Assembly: GCA_019918135.1 (NCBI GenBank)
Contig: WBZZ01000515.1
Span: 145,001 to 209,000 of the forward strand
Source of the DNA: Paulinella micropora
Lineage: Eukaryota > Cercozoa > Imbricatea > Euglyphida > Paulinellidae
Direction of reading: 5' to 3'
DNA: 64,000 nucleotides
In this document: piece by piece, positions 1 through 9,514 of the stretch
How the letters are laid out: the number at the start of each line of letters is the position of its first letter
Numbering within the stretch: the first letter of the stretch is position 1
Notes under the pieces: model-generated
The model's database searches: none
What the model was told of the DNA's origin: nothing
The model's input: the letters and a program-made list of their open reading frames with translations, nothing else
Position numbers and translations under genes: made by a program

Positions 1-126
1 AAGCCCAGAGTCTCCCTCCAAGTCCACGCGCTGCCAAGTAGCGCTCAAACTGCTGCAGGTCTCGAGTCTCTCTTGTTCTTCTTCGTTTTTTTTACTGAGA
101 GAATAATTTTTACAAATATTAATCTC

Positions 127-178
<52 letters not shown>

Positions 179-434
179 AGATTCTCCCTCCAAGTCCACG
201 CGCTCCCAAGCTAGCGCTCAAACTGCTGCAGGTCTCGAGTCTCTCTTGTTCTTCTTCGTTTTTTTTACTGAGAGATCAATTTTTACAAATATTAATCTCT
301 CTCTCTCTCTCTCTCTCTCTAGAGACAAGCCTAGAGTCTCCCTCCAAGTCCACGCGCTCCCAAACTGCTGCAGGTCTCGAGTCTCCCTTGTTCTTCTTCG
401 TTTTTTTTTAGAGAACAATTTTTACAAATATTAA

Positions 435-475
<41 letters not shown>

Positions 476-550
476 TTCTCTCTCTCACTCTCTCTCTCTC
501 TCTCTCTCAGATTCTCCCGCCAGGCGCACGCGTTCCCAGCAAACTCAGGA
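1..550. repeat. Tandem ~165-bp satellite with embedded (TC)n
   Basis: Three full units and one partial unit follow each other. Each contains a shared non-simple segment (CTCCAAGTCCACGCGCT, later CTGCAGGTCTCGAGTCTC, then a run of T and ACAAATATTAATC) followed by a (TC)n tract. The units differ mostly in TC-tract length. No coding sense is seen in any frame. Confidence 0.85.
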
Positions 551-589
551 TCCTACAGAAGTAAAGGTCGACGCCAGTAATCAAGGTCG

Positions 590-780
590 ATCAGTATTAC
601 ATGACGTAGTAAGTGATGCGCACTAAGGTTTTAGTGATGGTCACTGTGTTTTATTTTGTAGTGATCGTCACTATGGTTAATGACCAGCACTAAGTCTAAT
701 ATATTTAGTGCCCATCACTACATAGTTAGTGCCCACCACTACATAGTTAGTGCCCATCACTTACTATGTAGTCGTAGTTA
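590..780. repeat. Dispersed palindromic repeat cluster (AGTGAT..CACT)
   Basis: Several copies of the core AGTGATGGTCACT and variants (AGTGATCGTCACT, AGTGCCCATCACT) occur at roughly 20-40 bp spacing. The core is an imperfect palindrome with AGTGA and TCACT as arms. Much of the cluster recurs at 2,480-2,620 with the same order of variants, so the cluster as a whole has been copied. Confidence 0.75.
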
Positions 781-819
781 CAATTTTACATAAAAAAGAT
801 ACAATTTTACCATATTCAT

Positions 820-1037
820 GCATACATACATACATACATACATTTGTACGATCTACATACATACATACATACAAAACACTTAGGGGACAAGGACGCCCTG
901 AAGTCTGAGACGGGTACTTTCGACGCATCGAGAGACGCTGATACAGAATGCGCTGCCTTCTTAGAGTCCGCGGTACATACGTAGATAGGTAGATAGATAG
1001 ACACATAGATACATCGATACAATATTAGATACATGAG
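820..1037. repeat. (CATA)n and (GATA)n microsatellites with a short unique spacer
   Basis: A (CATA)n tract lies near 823-870, followed by about 90 bp of non-repetitive sequence and a (GATA)n-like tract near 980-1,020. No gene is supported here. Confidence 0.8.
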
Positions 1038-1587
1038 ATATCGACTAATGTCAGAAAAAAGGAGCTTCTGATTTCGTCAACCAAGGAAGTCTGTGGGTAA
1101 AGTATTAACCCGATGCCCAGCTAAGCCGTGATGTTTGCACGGAAGGGACTGATACAGGCGATACCAAAGCTCCCTAGTACCAGGCGGGGCCAGGGCTCGT
1201 TCCATAAGCGCCCCTTGCAGAACGAGCTCCCACCTCCATTACAGAGGGCCCAGTAAGCAGATGGAGTTTCGAGACTGTGACATCGACAGTCTAGCATAAA
1301 CTGACAGAGCACTGTGGGTTTTATTCCGGGCTCAACAAGCGAGAAAGGGCACCCTGAGGGAACAGGATTGTGCTTCCCGTCGCTATTTCGGCATGTGACT
1401 TATAGGCGTATGGCTAGGCACACATAAGGCACCCCACCACGGGCCCAGCACACCCACACCATCCCCTAATTCTCTGTCTGTCGACAGATGGCACCCATTT
1501 CAAAAAACCAAGCCCAAGGGAGGGTCAGTGACACCTCAAGTGGCCTTGGTTCACTTCGTGGAGTAAGTGATGAGATCAACTGATGAG
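1038..1587. repeat. Dispersed repeat, copy 1 of a ~550-bp direct duplication
   Basis: The segment from ATATCGACTAATGTCAG through the end near GATCAACTGATGA recurs almost unchanged at 1,777-2,325, with only scattered substitutions and a few 1-5 bp indels. The first 25 bp appear a third time at 2,324-2,349. No long frame is conserved, so this looks like a non-coding mobile or satellite unit ending in (GATA)n. Confidence 0.85.
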
Positions 1588-1623
1588 ATAGATACATAGG
1601 TACATAGATAGATACATACATAC

Positions 1624-1695
<72 letters not shown>

Positions 1696-1696
1696 G

Positions 1697-1755
<59 letters not shown>

Positions 1756-1770
1756 GTAGATAGATAGGTA
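1588..1770. repeat. (GATA)n microsatellite
   Basis: About 180 bp of nearly pure GATA/TAGA repeat with occasional GGTA variants separates the two 550-bp copies. Frames through it read as Tyr-Leu-Ser-Ile tetrapeptide repeats and are not genes. Confidence 0.95.
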
Positions 1771-1776
1771 GATGAA

Positions 1777-2325
1777 ATATCGACTAATGTCAGAAAAAAG
1801 GAGCTTCTGATTTCGTCAACCAAGGAAGTCTGTGGGTAAAGTATTAACCCGATGCCCAGCTAAGCCGTGATGTTTGCACGGAAGGGACTGATACAGGCAA
1901 TACCAAAGCTCCCTAGTACCAGGCGGGGCCAGGGCTCGTTCCATAAAGCGCCCCTTGCAGAACGAGCTCCCACCTCCATTACAGAGGGCCCAGTAAGCAG
2001 ATGGAGTTTCGAGACTGTTCGACAGTCTAGTATAAACCGACAGAGCACTGTGGGTTTAATTCCGGGCTCAACAAGCGAGAAAGGGCACCCTGAGGGAACA
2101 GGATTGTGCTTCCCGTCGCTATTTCGGCATGTGACTGATAGGCGTATGGCTAGGCACACATAAGGCACCCCACCACGGGCCCAGCACACTCACACCATCC
2201 CCTAATTCTCTGTCTGTCGACAGATGGCACCCATTTCAAAAAATCAAGCCCAAGAGAGGGTCAGTGACACCTCAAGTGGCCTTGGTTCATTCCGTAGAGT
2301 AAGTGATAAGATCAACTGATGAAAT
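1777..2325. repeat. Dispersed repeat, copy 2 of the ~550-bp duplication
   Basis: This is a near-identical copy of 1,038-1,587 in the same orientation. It ends in the same GATCAACTGATGA motif, then the unit start again, then a (GATA)n tract at 2,350-2,404. Confidence 0.85.
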
Positions 2326-2348
2326 ATCGACTAATGTCAGAAAAAAGG

Positions 2349-2349
<1 letters not shown>

Positions 2350-2404
<55 letters not shown>

Positions 2405-2720
2405 CTGACTACGTATAAATAGTTAATGCCCATCACTACATAGTTAGTTCTCATCACTAAACATGTAGTCATTTCAGTATTACATGACATAGTAAGTGAT
2501 GCGCACTAAATTGTTAGTGATGGTCACTGTGTTTTATTTTGTAGTGATCGTCACTATAGTTAGTGACCAGCACTACGTGTTATAGTTAGTGCACATCACT
2601 AAATAGTAGTGGTCATATTCACTTAGTAGATAGGGAGATAGATAGATGGATAGATGGGTAAATAGGTAGATAGATAGATAGGTAGATATAGATATAGATA
2701 TTTAAAATGTGTGTGTGTGT
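2350..2720. repeat. (GATA)n tracts flanking an AGTGAT..CACT cluster
   Basis: (GATA)n lies at 2,350-2,404 and a degenerate GATA/GGTA tract at 2,625-2,700. Between them are at least six palindromic-core variants at 2,420-2,620. The arrangement closely repeats 590-780. Confidence 0.8.
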
Positions 2721-2740
2721 CTTTGTGTTTATGTATGTAG

Positions 2741-3170
2741 GAAGTGCAAGCCTACTTGCAGAAGCAAGACCCGAATATGCAAGACAGGGTTAAAAACGCG
2801 GTCGGTATTTACTTCCTGGCACAGAAGCACCCAGGCGGCCTTAGCAGTTTCGCCATTGATCGTGCTCGTTGGGTGAGACAATTTATGGCCTGTCCCAATC
2901 TTGTTTTTGACACGGAAGCTTTTGCACCAAAGGAGCAGCTGCAAAGAATACTACACTAGGGCAACGATGAATTACAACATGGAGGGGTTGAGGACTCTGG
3001 GTGGGACGAGGAGCAAACAGAAAAATTTCTGGATCTGTTTAGCCGGCAGCAAGCGCTCTACGAGATTAACACTAGTGGCAAGTTTTTATTTCATCTCAGC
3101 TGACCAGGGCAGCAGAGCGCCGCGGTGCAAGAGTTTCTGGCACTGCGCAAGACCTTGCCGGTATATGCAG
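2741..3170 (+). pseudogene. Exon-like segment with a MADF/Myb-like stretch, decayed
   Basis: The segment is flanked by an acceptor-like TATGTATGTAG and a donor-like CAG/GTAATT. One frame reads convincingly coding text, first QKQDPNMQDRVKNAVGIYF and then WDEEQTEKFLDLFSRQQALY, the latter like the start of a MADF or Myb/SANT-like domain (Trp-acidic-acidic followed by a Phe/Leu helix and an Ala-Leu-Tyr-Glu motif). The same frame is interrupted by TAG at 2,957 and TGA at 3,101. Either these lie in unseen micro-introns or the exon is dead. MADF domains occur in host transcription factors and in PIF/Harbinger transposons, and the sequence does not decide between them. Confidence 0.4.
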
Positions 3171-3174
3171 GTAA

Positions 3175-3405
3175 TTGCCCATCACTACATAGTAAATGCC
3201 CAACACTAGGTAGTAAGGTTCACTACATAGTAAGTGCCCATCACTGCATAGTAAGTGCCCATCACTACATAGTAAGTGCCCATCACTACATAGTAAGTGC
3301 CCATCACTACATAGTAAGTGCCCATCACTACACAGTAAGTGCCTATCACTACATATGCAATAGTAAGTGTCCATCACTACATAGTAAGTGCCCATCACTA
3401 GGTAG
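3175..3405. repeat. 21-bp minisatellite, palindromic core AGTGATGGGCACT
   Basis: About ten tandem units carry the complement of the core (AGTGCCCATCACT) plus an 8-bp linker containing ACATAGTA. The array begins directly after a donor-like GTAATT at 3,171, so it appears to be intronic. Its 21-bp period gives spurious heptapeptide-repeat frames on both strands. Confidence 0.9.
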
Positions 3406-3429
3406 ATAGATAGCTGTCTACGGTCGTTA

Positions 3430-4190
3430 CTAGTTCTTCCTTTTCTGCCTTGTGAACAAGGTAAAGGAAGAAGAGCACCAACTCAAACTTTTGCTGGTTT
3501 GACAAATTAGACAAACATGTTTCCGAAGAGAACACCAATGCACTTCAGCACACTTACGATTACTGTGTCTGTTGCTGGTCGTCTTCGGTCTCCTGTTTGT
3601 CAAATTAGACAGACAAGTTTCCGAAGACAACACCAATGCACTTCAGCACACTTCCGATTACTGTGTTTGGATGTCAATGGTGAGACTTGTTGTTCATTTG
3701 AGGAGGATTGTGGCAAGAATTTACAAATTTCTTCCGCGATAAAATTTCTTGCTCCGATTCTTCATCTGACCCCTACGGTCGTTACTAGTTCGTGCTCCTT
3801 CCTTTAAAACTTGTGTTTTGAAGGAAGAAGAGCACCAACTCAAACTCTTGCTGGTCGTCTTCGGTCTCCTGTTTGTCAAATTAGACAGACATGTTTCCGA
3901 AGAGAACACCAATGCACTTCAGCACACTTCCGATTACTGTGTCTGTAACAATGCTGGTCGTCTTCGGTCTCCTGTTTGTCAAATTAGACCGACATGTTTC
4001 CAAAGAGAACACCAATGCACTTCAGCACACTTCCGATTAGTGTGTTTGGATGTCAATGCTCGTGAGAATTTCAAAGTCTCAGGTGAGACTTGTTGTTCAT
4101 TTGAGGTAGGGTTCTGGCAAGAAATTACAAAAATCTCTTGCTACGATTCTTCATCTGACCCCTACGGTCGTTACTGGTTCGTGCTTTTTT
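3430..4190. repeat. Degenerate ~100-bp tandem repeats
   Basis: A unit of about 97-100 bp (shared words: CAAATTAGACAGACA, GAACACCAATGCACTTCAGC, CTGGTCGTCTTCGGTCTCC) occurs four times, near 3,500, 3,600, 3,880 and 3,980. Flanking words (GAAGAAGAGCACCAACTCAA, TACGGTCGTTACT) also recur, so a larger ~380-bp unit is present as well. Open frames through it are short and disagree between units, so I do not call a gene. Confidence 0.75.
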
Positions 4191-4226
4191 GCGCTTTCCA
4201 GAGCAGAGTAACCGCAAAAGAGCGCC

Positions 4227-4227
<1 letters not shown>

Positions 4228-4307
<80 letters not shown>

Positions 4308-4445
4308 GTAGGTAGAGTGCCCATCACTACATAGTAAGTGCCCATCACTACATAGTAAGTGCCCATCACTACAATGTAAGTGCCCATCACTACATAGTAA
4401 GCGCCCATCACTACATTGTAAGTTCTCATCACTACATACGGAGTA
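4228..4445. repeat. (GATA)n followed by 21-bp palindromic minisatellite
   Basis: A (GATA)n tract at 4,228-4,312 runs into about six AGTGCCCATCACT units at 4,316-4,440. Together they fill the stretch just upstream of the exon that starts at 4,474. Confidence 0.9.
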
Positions 4446-4473
4446 GTAATTTACTCCACTTTCTACTCCATAG

Positions 4474-5363
4474 ACGCGCCGCCACCTCCACCTGTACCCA
4501 GCTCGCAGCCAGCCGGCTCTGGCCCAGCGCAGGCACAGCAAAGCTGGGAAGATATGAGGGAGATTCTTGGAGAGGATGAGGATGATACTGCAGCCGTGCC
4601 AGACGATAAGGAATGGGAGTCTGCAGGTGAGGAAGAAGTGGAGGAGGAGAACACAGTGTATGTCACGGAGGTCGCGCCCGGAAACGAGTATATGGAACAA
4701 GTGATGGCACTGTGCACTGCTCACATGGAGGCTGAAAAGAAACCAACCCAATTGACGATTCAAATGAACCTCAGGTATTCGTTCCAAGTTTCATACAAAC
4801 GTTACAAGTGTGATTGCAAAGTTCAAGTTTCATACATACAGTGTGATTGCAATGTGACCATCTCAGGGTGTCCTTCAAGGAATTGCTGGATTCCCACGTG
4901 AAGGTCTTCGCGGATAGGGAGATGACGAAGAGTCTTCCTATACAAAGACTGGGTACGTTGATTCTTAGCATTACGGATAATATCACCTAATCCACATAGG
5001 ATGTAGTGATGGTCACTTTGAAGTTAGTGATGGTCACTTTGCAGTTAGTGATGGACACTTAGAGGTTAGTGATGGTCACTAACAGGTTAGTGATGATCAC
5101 TTAGAAGTTAGTGATGATCACTCAGAGGTTAGTGATGGTTACTTAGACGTTAGTGATGATCACTTGTTGCATAGCACATCATTGCTTGCCATGCGCAGAG
5201 ACTTCTCTGGCAATCACGGCGAAAGCTCTCAGGAACTTCTCCAAGAGCAAATGCAGGCCCTGGGGCAAGGAGAAAAAGACATCGTTTCAGGCTGTGAAAG
5301 AATCAATGCCTGTAATCAAGTATGACGAGTTAGATCCACAGCCAGCTAAGCTGGACCTTGCAG
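4474..5363 (+). CDS. Three spliced exons of an unrecognised host protein (partial)
   Basis: Exons at 4,474-4,774, 4,867-4,952 and 5,199-5,363 are bounded by AG/GT sites: CATAG before the first, CTCAG/GTATTC at its end, TCTCAG before the second, CTGG/GTACGT after it, GCGCAG before the third. The phases fit exactly (AG+G, then G+AG), giving one uninterrupted frame of about 184 codons. The first exon encodes a Pro-rich start (APPPPPPVPSSQP), an acidic stretch (EDEDDTAAVPDDKEW, EEEVEEEN) and a helix-like end. The second and third encode VSFKELLDSHVKVF and a basic stretch (RNFSKSKCRPWGKEKK). The acidic-then-basic pattern is common in nuclear proteins and in second ORFs of DNA transposons. I do not recognise the family. 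Both ends continue into unseen exons. The upstream exon-like piece at 2,741-3,170 may belong to the same gene. Confidence 0.6.
4995..5165. repeat. 21-bp palindromic minisatellite in an intron
   Basis: Eight units of AGTGATGGTCACT (some with AT or AC changes) plus an 8-bp linker of the type TAGAGGTT lie wholly inside the intron between exons 4,867-4,952 and 5,199-5,363. Confidence 0.9.
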
Positions 5364-5454
5364 GTCTCATCTTTAGACATCATAAAGGAATTCCTGGAAT
5401 GTACCTATTTAGGAGGCAAATGGACAGAAACATAGCGAAGGTCTCTCTCTCTAA

Positions 5455-5497
<43 letters not shown>

Positions 5498-5735
5498 GTG
5501 CTTCTCAGTCAATGGCGAATGAATTTCTGCACATATGCCTCCATCGTCTCACCCGCGAGGGGAGTACGAATATTTGACGATAGGCTCTACTGACACCCCG
5601 CAAGGCAGCTCCAAGCCTTCCAGACAGACCATTACTTTCAAAGAAAATATCCTTTGAAAATACTGGCCCCGACGGGAATCGAACTGGCGACAGGTCCCAG
5701 ATGGTAGACCTTAACCACTGGGCTATCGCGGTGCC
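5455..5735 (-). mobile_element. tRNA-derived SINE, copy 1
   Basis: Read on the minus strand, 5,735-5,661 resembles a tRNA. TAGCCCAGTGG matches the RNA polymerase III box A and GTTCGATTCC matches box B, with roughly normal spacing. A body of about 160 bp follows and the element ends in (ATT)n at 5,499-5,455. A second copy lies at 13,222-13,514. The last ~45 bp before the tail match the 3' end of the LINE at 6,258, which suggests that LINE family supplies the reverse transcriptase. It is not a working tRNA gene, because the acceptor stem does not close. Confidence 0.8.

Positions 5736-5737
<2 letters not shown>

Positions 5738-5783
<46 letters not shown>
5738..5783. repeat. (AAT)n microsatellite
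   Basis: About 15 AAT units abut the 5' end of the SINE. They probably represent the tail of another short element or an expanded target site. Confidence 0.95.
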
Positions 5784-5785
<2 letters not shown>

Positions 5786-6189
5786 ATATCTGAGGCGTAC
5801 TGATGCAGCTAATGACATATCCTCAACGGACATAAGCCTCCAATACCCTTGTTCGAGGTCCTCCACCCCCCCGTGTCAGTCTCTCGCCTGATGATCGGGG
5901 CCACCGATGGAGCTCCTGAGGGCAAGACTGCACTAAGCCGAGGTTATTCCGCAGTCCCAGCAACCTCTTGCAAGACGTCACCGAATGTGCAAGTGCATAC
6001 ACCAAGCGCGGTTGCTAGAGCTGCCTCGAAACTCCACCCATAACAATCTGGTGTCTGCTGGGTCCTGGGCTATCAACCAGCATATGCGGAGTTTAAGATC
6101 TTTTACGCGCGCAACGACCCTCCTCCCCAGCATCTACCACCAAAGGGTTATGAGTTGGCGTCACATTTTAACGCCTTGAGGCCATTGGG

Positions 6190-6193
<4 letters not shown>
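5784..6193. other. Unassigned 410-bp segment between two (AAT)n tracts
   Basis: This non-simple sequence has no frame over about 65 codons and no convincing promoter boxes. Its position between (AAT)n tracts suggests another short retroposed element, but I cannot identify a head or tail. Confidence 0.5.
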
Positions 6194-6256
<63 letters not shown>

Positions 6257-6266
6257 GACTTATCAG

Positions 6267-7589
6267 TCAATTGGCCTTTGATCCTGTCGGACATGTGCCT
6301 CCATTGGTAGCACGGGACCGTTCGGTGACGCGGCTCCGCTCCAAAGACTCGACTGGCAGTGCAATGTGCAAATGAGCGTGCTGTGCATGTGCAAGTGGGT
6401 GCAAGGAGTGAGAGGAGTTATCTGCCGAGAAGAAGTCCGCGACGCTGCGCTGACCTCCACCTACAACAGATCTAGCCAGACATTCTACCTGACTAGGCCT
6501 TCCCCTCCTTCTACCCACCTCCTGAACGACCGTGAGGTCGATCACCTCCTCCTCCTCCTCCGCCCCCTGTGCCTCCCTGGTCTGCGCCTCCAACTCCTCC
6601 CACTCCTTCCAGATGGTGGCAACAAACCTTCCTAACTCCTCCTCCACCTCTTCTGGGACAGGGATAAACAAAACGCCGAGCATCGCCGCCATCTTTTCAT
6701 CCTCCCCCTTCAGCCATTCCTCTTTGAAGAGCCTTATCTCCTCCTCTGCCTCCCGCAGTTCCCTGTGATAAAGCCCTCCTCGATTCAGCACGAGGGGCTG
6801 CCGGGCTTGCGCCTCATCGATAAACTTAAACAGTGCCTCACGAGAGCTCGCAAACGTTGGGCAATGCAGCAGGAAGTGACGTAACGACTCGTTAACCTCA
6901 GTGCCACACAAGGCGAAACAGCTTGAGCAGTCCGGCGAGCATGAGCCAAATTTGGATCGGTAGAGGCGAAGGCGATTGTTGCAGCTCAACAATCGCCTTC
7001 TGATAAGGTTGTGACTTCCCCCCTCCAGCGCCCGCCAACGTGGGAAAGCAGAGCGGGAAGACATCTGGCTAAGCAGCACCCTAAGCCCATCAGAGGGCTT
7101 AGCCTGCCGCTCCCAGCCAGCTACTTCCTGCCGGACAGACCATTGCTTTACCACCTCGTTCCAGTTCGCCAGAGCGGCCCGCCAGTCCTTATCATCTACC
7201 GTGCCATCTTCGTTCACGACCCGCTTGAGCGCATCCAAGCCCTCCCGCAGCCTGTGATCTGCTAAGATCAAATTTTCCGTATCTTCCTTCCATTTGCACC
7301 GACCCGTGTTGTAAAGCCTGCGTGTTAGCGCTGTGTTGCCCAGTAACTCGATGCGCCCTAGGAACCGAAGCCGGGCCGCCTTGGCAAGGATGCTAAAACT
7401 CGGCGTGCGGCCTAAACCCCTGGTGATGCAGCCGCTTGTGCGCGTACCAACACCCAAGATGACCCGCAGGGGCGCTACCAACGCGCCCTCCAGCTTACTC
7501 AGCTTGTTGGCGCCCGGCAGATCCCAAAAAGCCGATGCGTAAAGCAACTTTGCGCCAACCATTTGCTGCCAATTCAACTTCGTGGGCAA
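6267..7589 (-). CDS. LINE C-terminal region with Cys/His cluster
   Basis: A 440-residue frame after the reverse transcriptase. Residues ~1-90 continue the post-RT domain (KLLYASAFWDLPGANKLSKL). A CxxCxxxC...H...C cluster (CSSCFALCGTEVNESLRH) lies at about residue 220, a feature found near the C terminus of many LINE ORF2 proteins. The remainder is acidic and of low similarity to anything I recognise. The frame ends about 10 bp before the tail region. Confidence 0.75.
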   Translation of the reverse strand: MPTKLNWQQMVGAKLLYASAFWDLPGANKLSKLEGALVAPLRVILGVGTRTSGCITRGLGRTPSFSILAKAARLRFLGRIELLGNTALTRRLYNTGRCKWKEDTENLILADHRLREGLDALKRVVNEDGTVDDKDWRAALANWNEVVKQWSVRQEVAGWERQAKPSDGLRVLLSQMSSRSAFPRWRALEGGSHNLIRRRLLSCNNRLRLYRSKFGSCSPDCSSCFALCGTEVNESLRHFLLHCPTFASSREALFKFIDEAQARQPLVLNRGGLYHRELREAEEEIRLFKEEWLKGEDEKMAAMLGVLFIPVPEEVEEELGRFVATIWKEWEELEAQTREAQGAEEEEEVIDLTVVQEVGRRRGRPSQVECLARSVVGGGQRSVADFFSADNSSHSLHPLAHAQHAHLHIALPVESLERSRVTERSRATNGGTCPTGSKAN

Positions 7590-9192
7590 TCCAGAGGGGG
7601 TAGTAGGCAGCCGTTCCCGCTACAGTGATTTCCGCCGCCCGCTTCGCTTGCGGTTTATCGGAGAGGGTGTCCGTGAGCAGAACTCCCAGGTATTTGTAGT
7701 GGTCGGTGACGTTGAGAACCTTGCCCCGGAACCTCACGCATGGGGGCGACTTTTTTGACTTGGCGTGCCCGTATATCGGCATGACTTCCGTCTTGCCCGG
7801 TTTCAGGTTGATTTCAAGCCGATAGTCCTCCACGAATGTCGCCACGACATTTACAATCTGTTGAAGCTCCGTGACACTATGCGCAATTACCGCAACGTCG
7901 TCGGCGTAAAGCAAGGTCCGTATGTCTTCGATGCGGTTGAGGTCCTCGATCTCCAACTCTTTCGCGATTCGGACCGTTAGCTCATCCATGAAGACGTTGA
8001 ACAACGACGGTGACAACGGCGACCCTTGCTGAACTCCCATCTCTTCCAGCACTTCACCAGTGAGTTCGCCATCGACTAGCACTCGCGATGACGTTCTTCG
8101 GTAAAAACGCCGCAGAATGCGATAGAACTTGCCCTGTACCCCCATCTGGGTTAGCCTCTGAAACAACCCGGCCCGCCAAACCGTAGGGAATGCCTTTCTC
8201 AGATCCACGAACAAAACGAAAGAACGGAGGCCAGCTTGTTGTCTAAGGCGCAGACGCTCCTTAAGGACAAAAATCTGGTCCCCCGTACTACGTTTTGGCC
8301 GGAACCCACCCTGCTCTGGGCGAAGCCTGCCCGGCTGATCGATGAAAGCCGTAAGCCTCGCCGCCATATTAAGGGACAGATACATCTTACCCAGACAGCT
8401 CAGAATCGCGATGTCTCTCCAATTTTCCGGATCGGTTGGGTCGCCTCCTTTTGGGATGTTGACGATAATCGCTTTGCCCCAGTCGCTGGGGGTGTATTCG
8501 CACGATTTCAACCAGTTGAAGAAGCGCACCAGAAAGCTCACAATCCGCGTGCCTCCGTACTTGAGCATCTCGTTCTTGATCTTATCCGGTGAGCACGCTT
8601 TGTGATTATGGAGATTTTCCTGGCAGAGCTCCACTTCCTTCTCGGTGTAATCATAGTCCAGCGGGCCCGTCTCAGTCCGGATCTCCTCGGCTTGCGCCAT
8701 GGCCTCATATTGGTCGCGCAGGTTGTCGTTATACTGGAAGGTTTCGCGAGCCTTCCGCTCGGGCTCAATCCGCGCTGCTTCCTCATCAGAACCGACTTCC
8801 TCTACACATGCATCCTCCAAAAACTGGTTTTCTTTGGGGACCACCATACGTCGGCGGTATTCTTCACATTCTTGTAGTTTTTCCCGGAGTGTGCATGCCA
8901 GAGTGCCATCGGGCTTCCGAACAGGAGCAGAAGCGTTCGACCGCCGAACCCCGCCCAAACGCTTTGACAGCTTCCAGTACGTGGCCATGGTAGCGCTCCT
9001 GAAGTTGGCAGCGGTCATTCTGGACCCGCTTCCACGCTTGCTCCTTCTTCTCCTTGCATAACCTTCTGACCGCCTTCCTCGCTTCTTTATATCTTTGCCA
9101 GGCCTCTCGGTTGGCCTCATTCCTTCGCCAGAGGCCGTATGCCTCTCTCCGTCGCGCAATCGCTTCCCTAAGACTCTCATCAAACCATGCAT
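7495..9192 (-). CDS. LINE reverse transcriptase
   Basis: A 565-residue frame, of which residues from about 65 on are in the element's sense. Reverse-transcriptase motifs appear in order: PDKIKNEMLKYGG, IVNIPKGGDPTDPENWRDI, a fingers-palm region RPEQGGFRPKRSTGDQIF, FVLFVDLRKAFPTV (first catalytic Asp), GVQQGSPLSPSLFNVFMDEL, LLYADDVAVIA (catalytic YADD) and a thumb-entry YKYLGVLL. All catalytic aspartates are retained. The frame runs out of register near 7,590, after which the C-terminal region continues in the frame ending at 6,267. Confidence 0.9.
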   Translation of the reverse strand: MHGLMRVLGKRLRDGERHTASGEGMRPTERPGKDIKKRGRRSEGYARRRRSKRGSGSRMTAANFRSATMATYWKLSKRLGGVRRSNASAPVRKPDGTLACTLREKLQECEEYRRRMVVPKENQFLEDACVEEVGSDEEAARIEPERKARETFQYNDNLRDQYEAMAQAEEIRTETGPLDYDYTEKEVELCQENLHNHKACSPDKIKNEMLKYGGTRIVSFLVRFFNWLKSCEYTPSDWGKAIIVNIPKGGDPTDPENWRDIAILSCLGKMYLSLNMAARLTAFIDQPGRLRPEQGGFRPKRSTGDQIFVLKERLRLRQQAGLRSFVLFVDLRKAFPTVWRAGLFQRLTQMGVQGKFYRILRRFYRRTSSRVLVDGELTGEVLEEMGVQQGSPLSPSLFNVFMDELTVRIAKELEIEDLNRIEDIRTLLYADDVAVIAHSVTELQQIVNVVATFVEDYRLEINLKPGKTEVMPIYGHAKSKKSPPCVRFRGKVLNVTDHYKYLGVLLTDTLSDKPQAKRAAEITVAGTAAYYPLWIAHEVELAANGWRKVALRIGFLGSAGRQQAE

Positions 9193-9514
9193 TAGTAAAC
9201 CCTGGCCTAATCACCCGAACTCCCAAGACCTTCGCGGCTGCGCCCGTGAAAGCTCGGACCACTAAGCTAGCGACCCTATCTACCTCCTGCTGAAGCTCAT
9301 CCGGGTCCTCCACTGCTGATAGATCTGGGAGGCCATCTGGCAACAGCCCCGATATACCAGCTGCAAAGGTCTCGTCGTACTTCAACCTAAGCTTAGACAG
9401 CTCACTCTCCTTACCCTCAACTACCCTGCCTATCAAGCGCTCTGCCTTGAATGCTTTGTACCTCTTTACCTGCTTTTTGGGAGGTGGCTGTCCCCCCAGA
9501 CCAGTTCCGCCCAC
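8864..9514 (-). CDS. LINE endonuclease-RT linker (frame-shifted continuation)
   Basis: A 216-residue frame overlapping the end of the endonuclease frame. It is Lys/Arg/Glu-rich and helical (AWFDESLREAIARRREAYGLW), typical of the linker between endonuclease and reverse transcriptase in APE-type LINEs. AWFDESLREAI resembles the conserved WW(D/N)xxL motif there. Only about the first 170 residues belong to the element's sense. The last part is a frame artefact after a second shift near 8,990. Confidence 0.7.
   Translation of the reverse strand: MGGTGLGGQPPPKKQVKRYKAFKAERLIGRVVEGKESELSKLRLKYDETFAAGISGLLPDGLPDLSAVEDPDELQQEVDRVASLVVRAFTGAAAKVLGVRVIRPGFTNAWFDESLREAIARRREAYGLWRRNEANREAWQRYKEARKAVRRLCKEKKEQAWKRVQNDRCQLQERYHGHVLEAVKAFGRGSAVERFCSCSEARWHSGMHTPGKTTRM

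Noticed and set aside
3175-5165. CRISPR-like arrays of 21-bp repeats
   Set aside because: Units are contiguous without unique spacers, in a eukaryotic intron context. They are minisatellites.
5661-5735. tRNA gene
   Set aside because: Boxes A and B are present, but stems do not pair well and the sequence continues into a SINE body with (ATT)n tail. A second copy exists.
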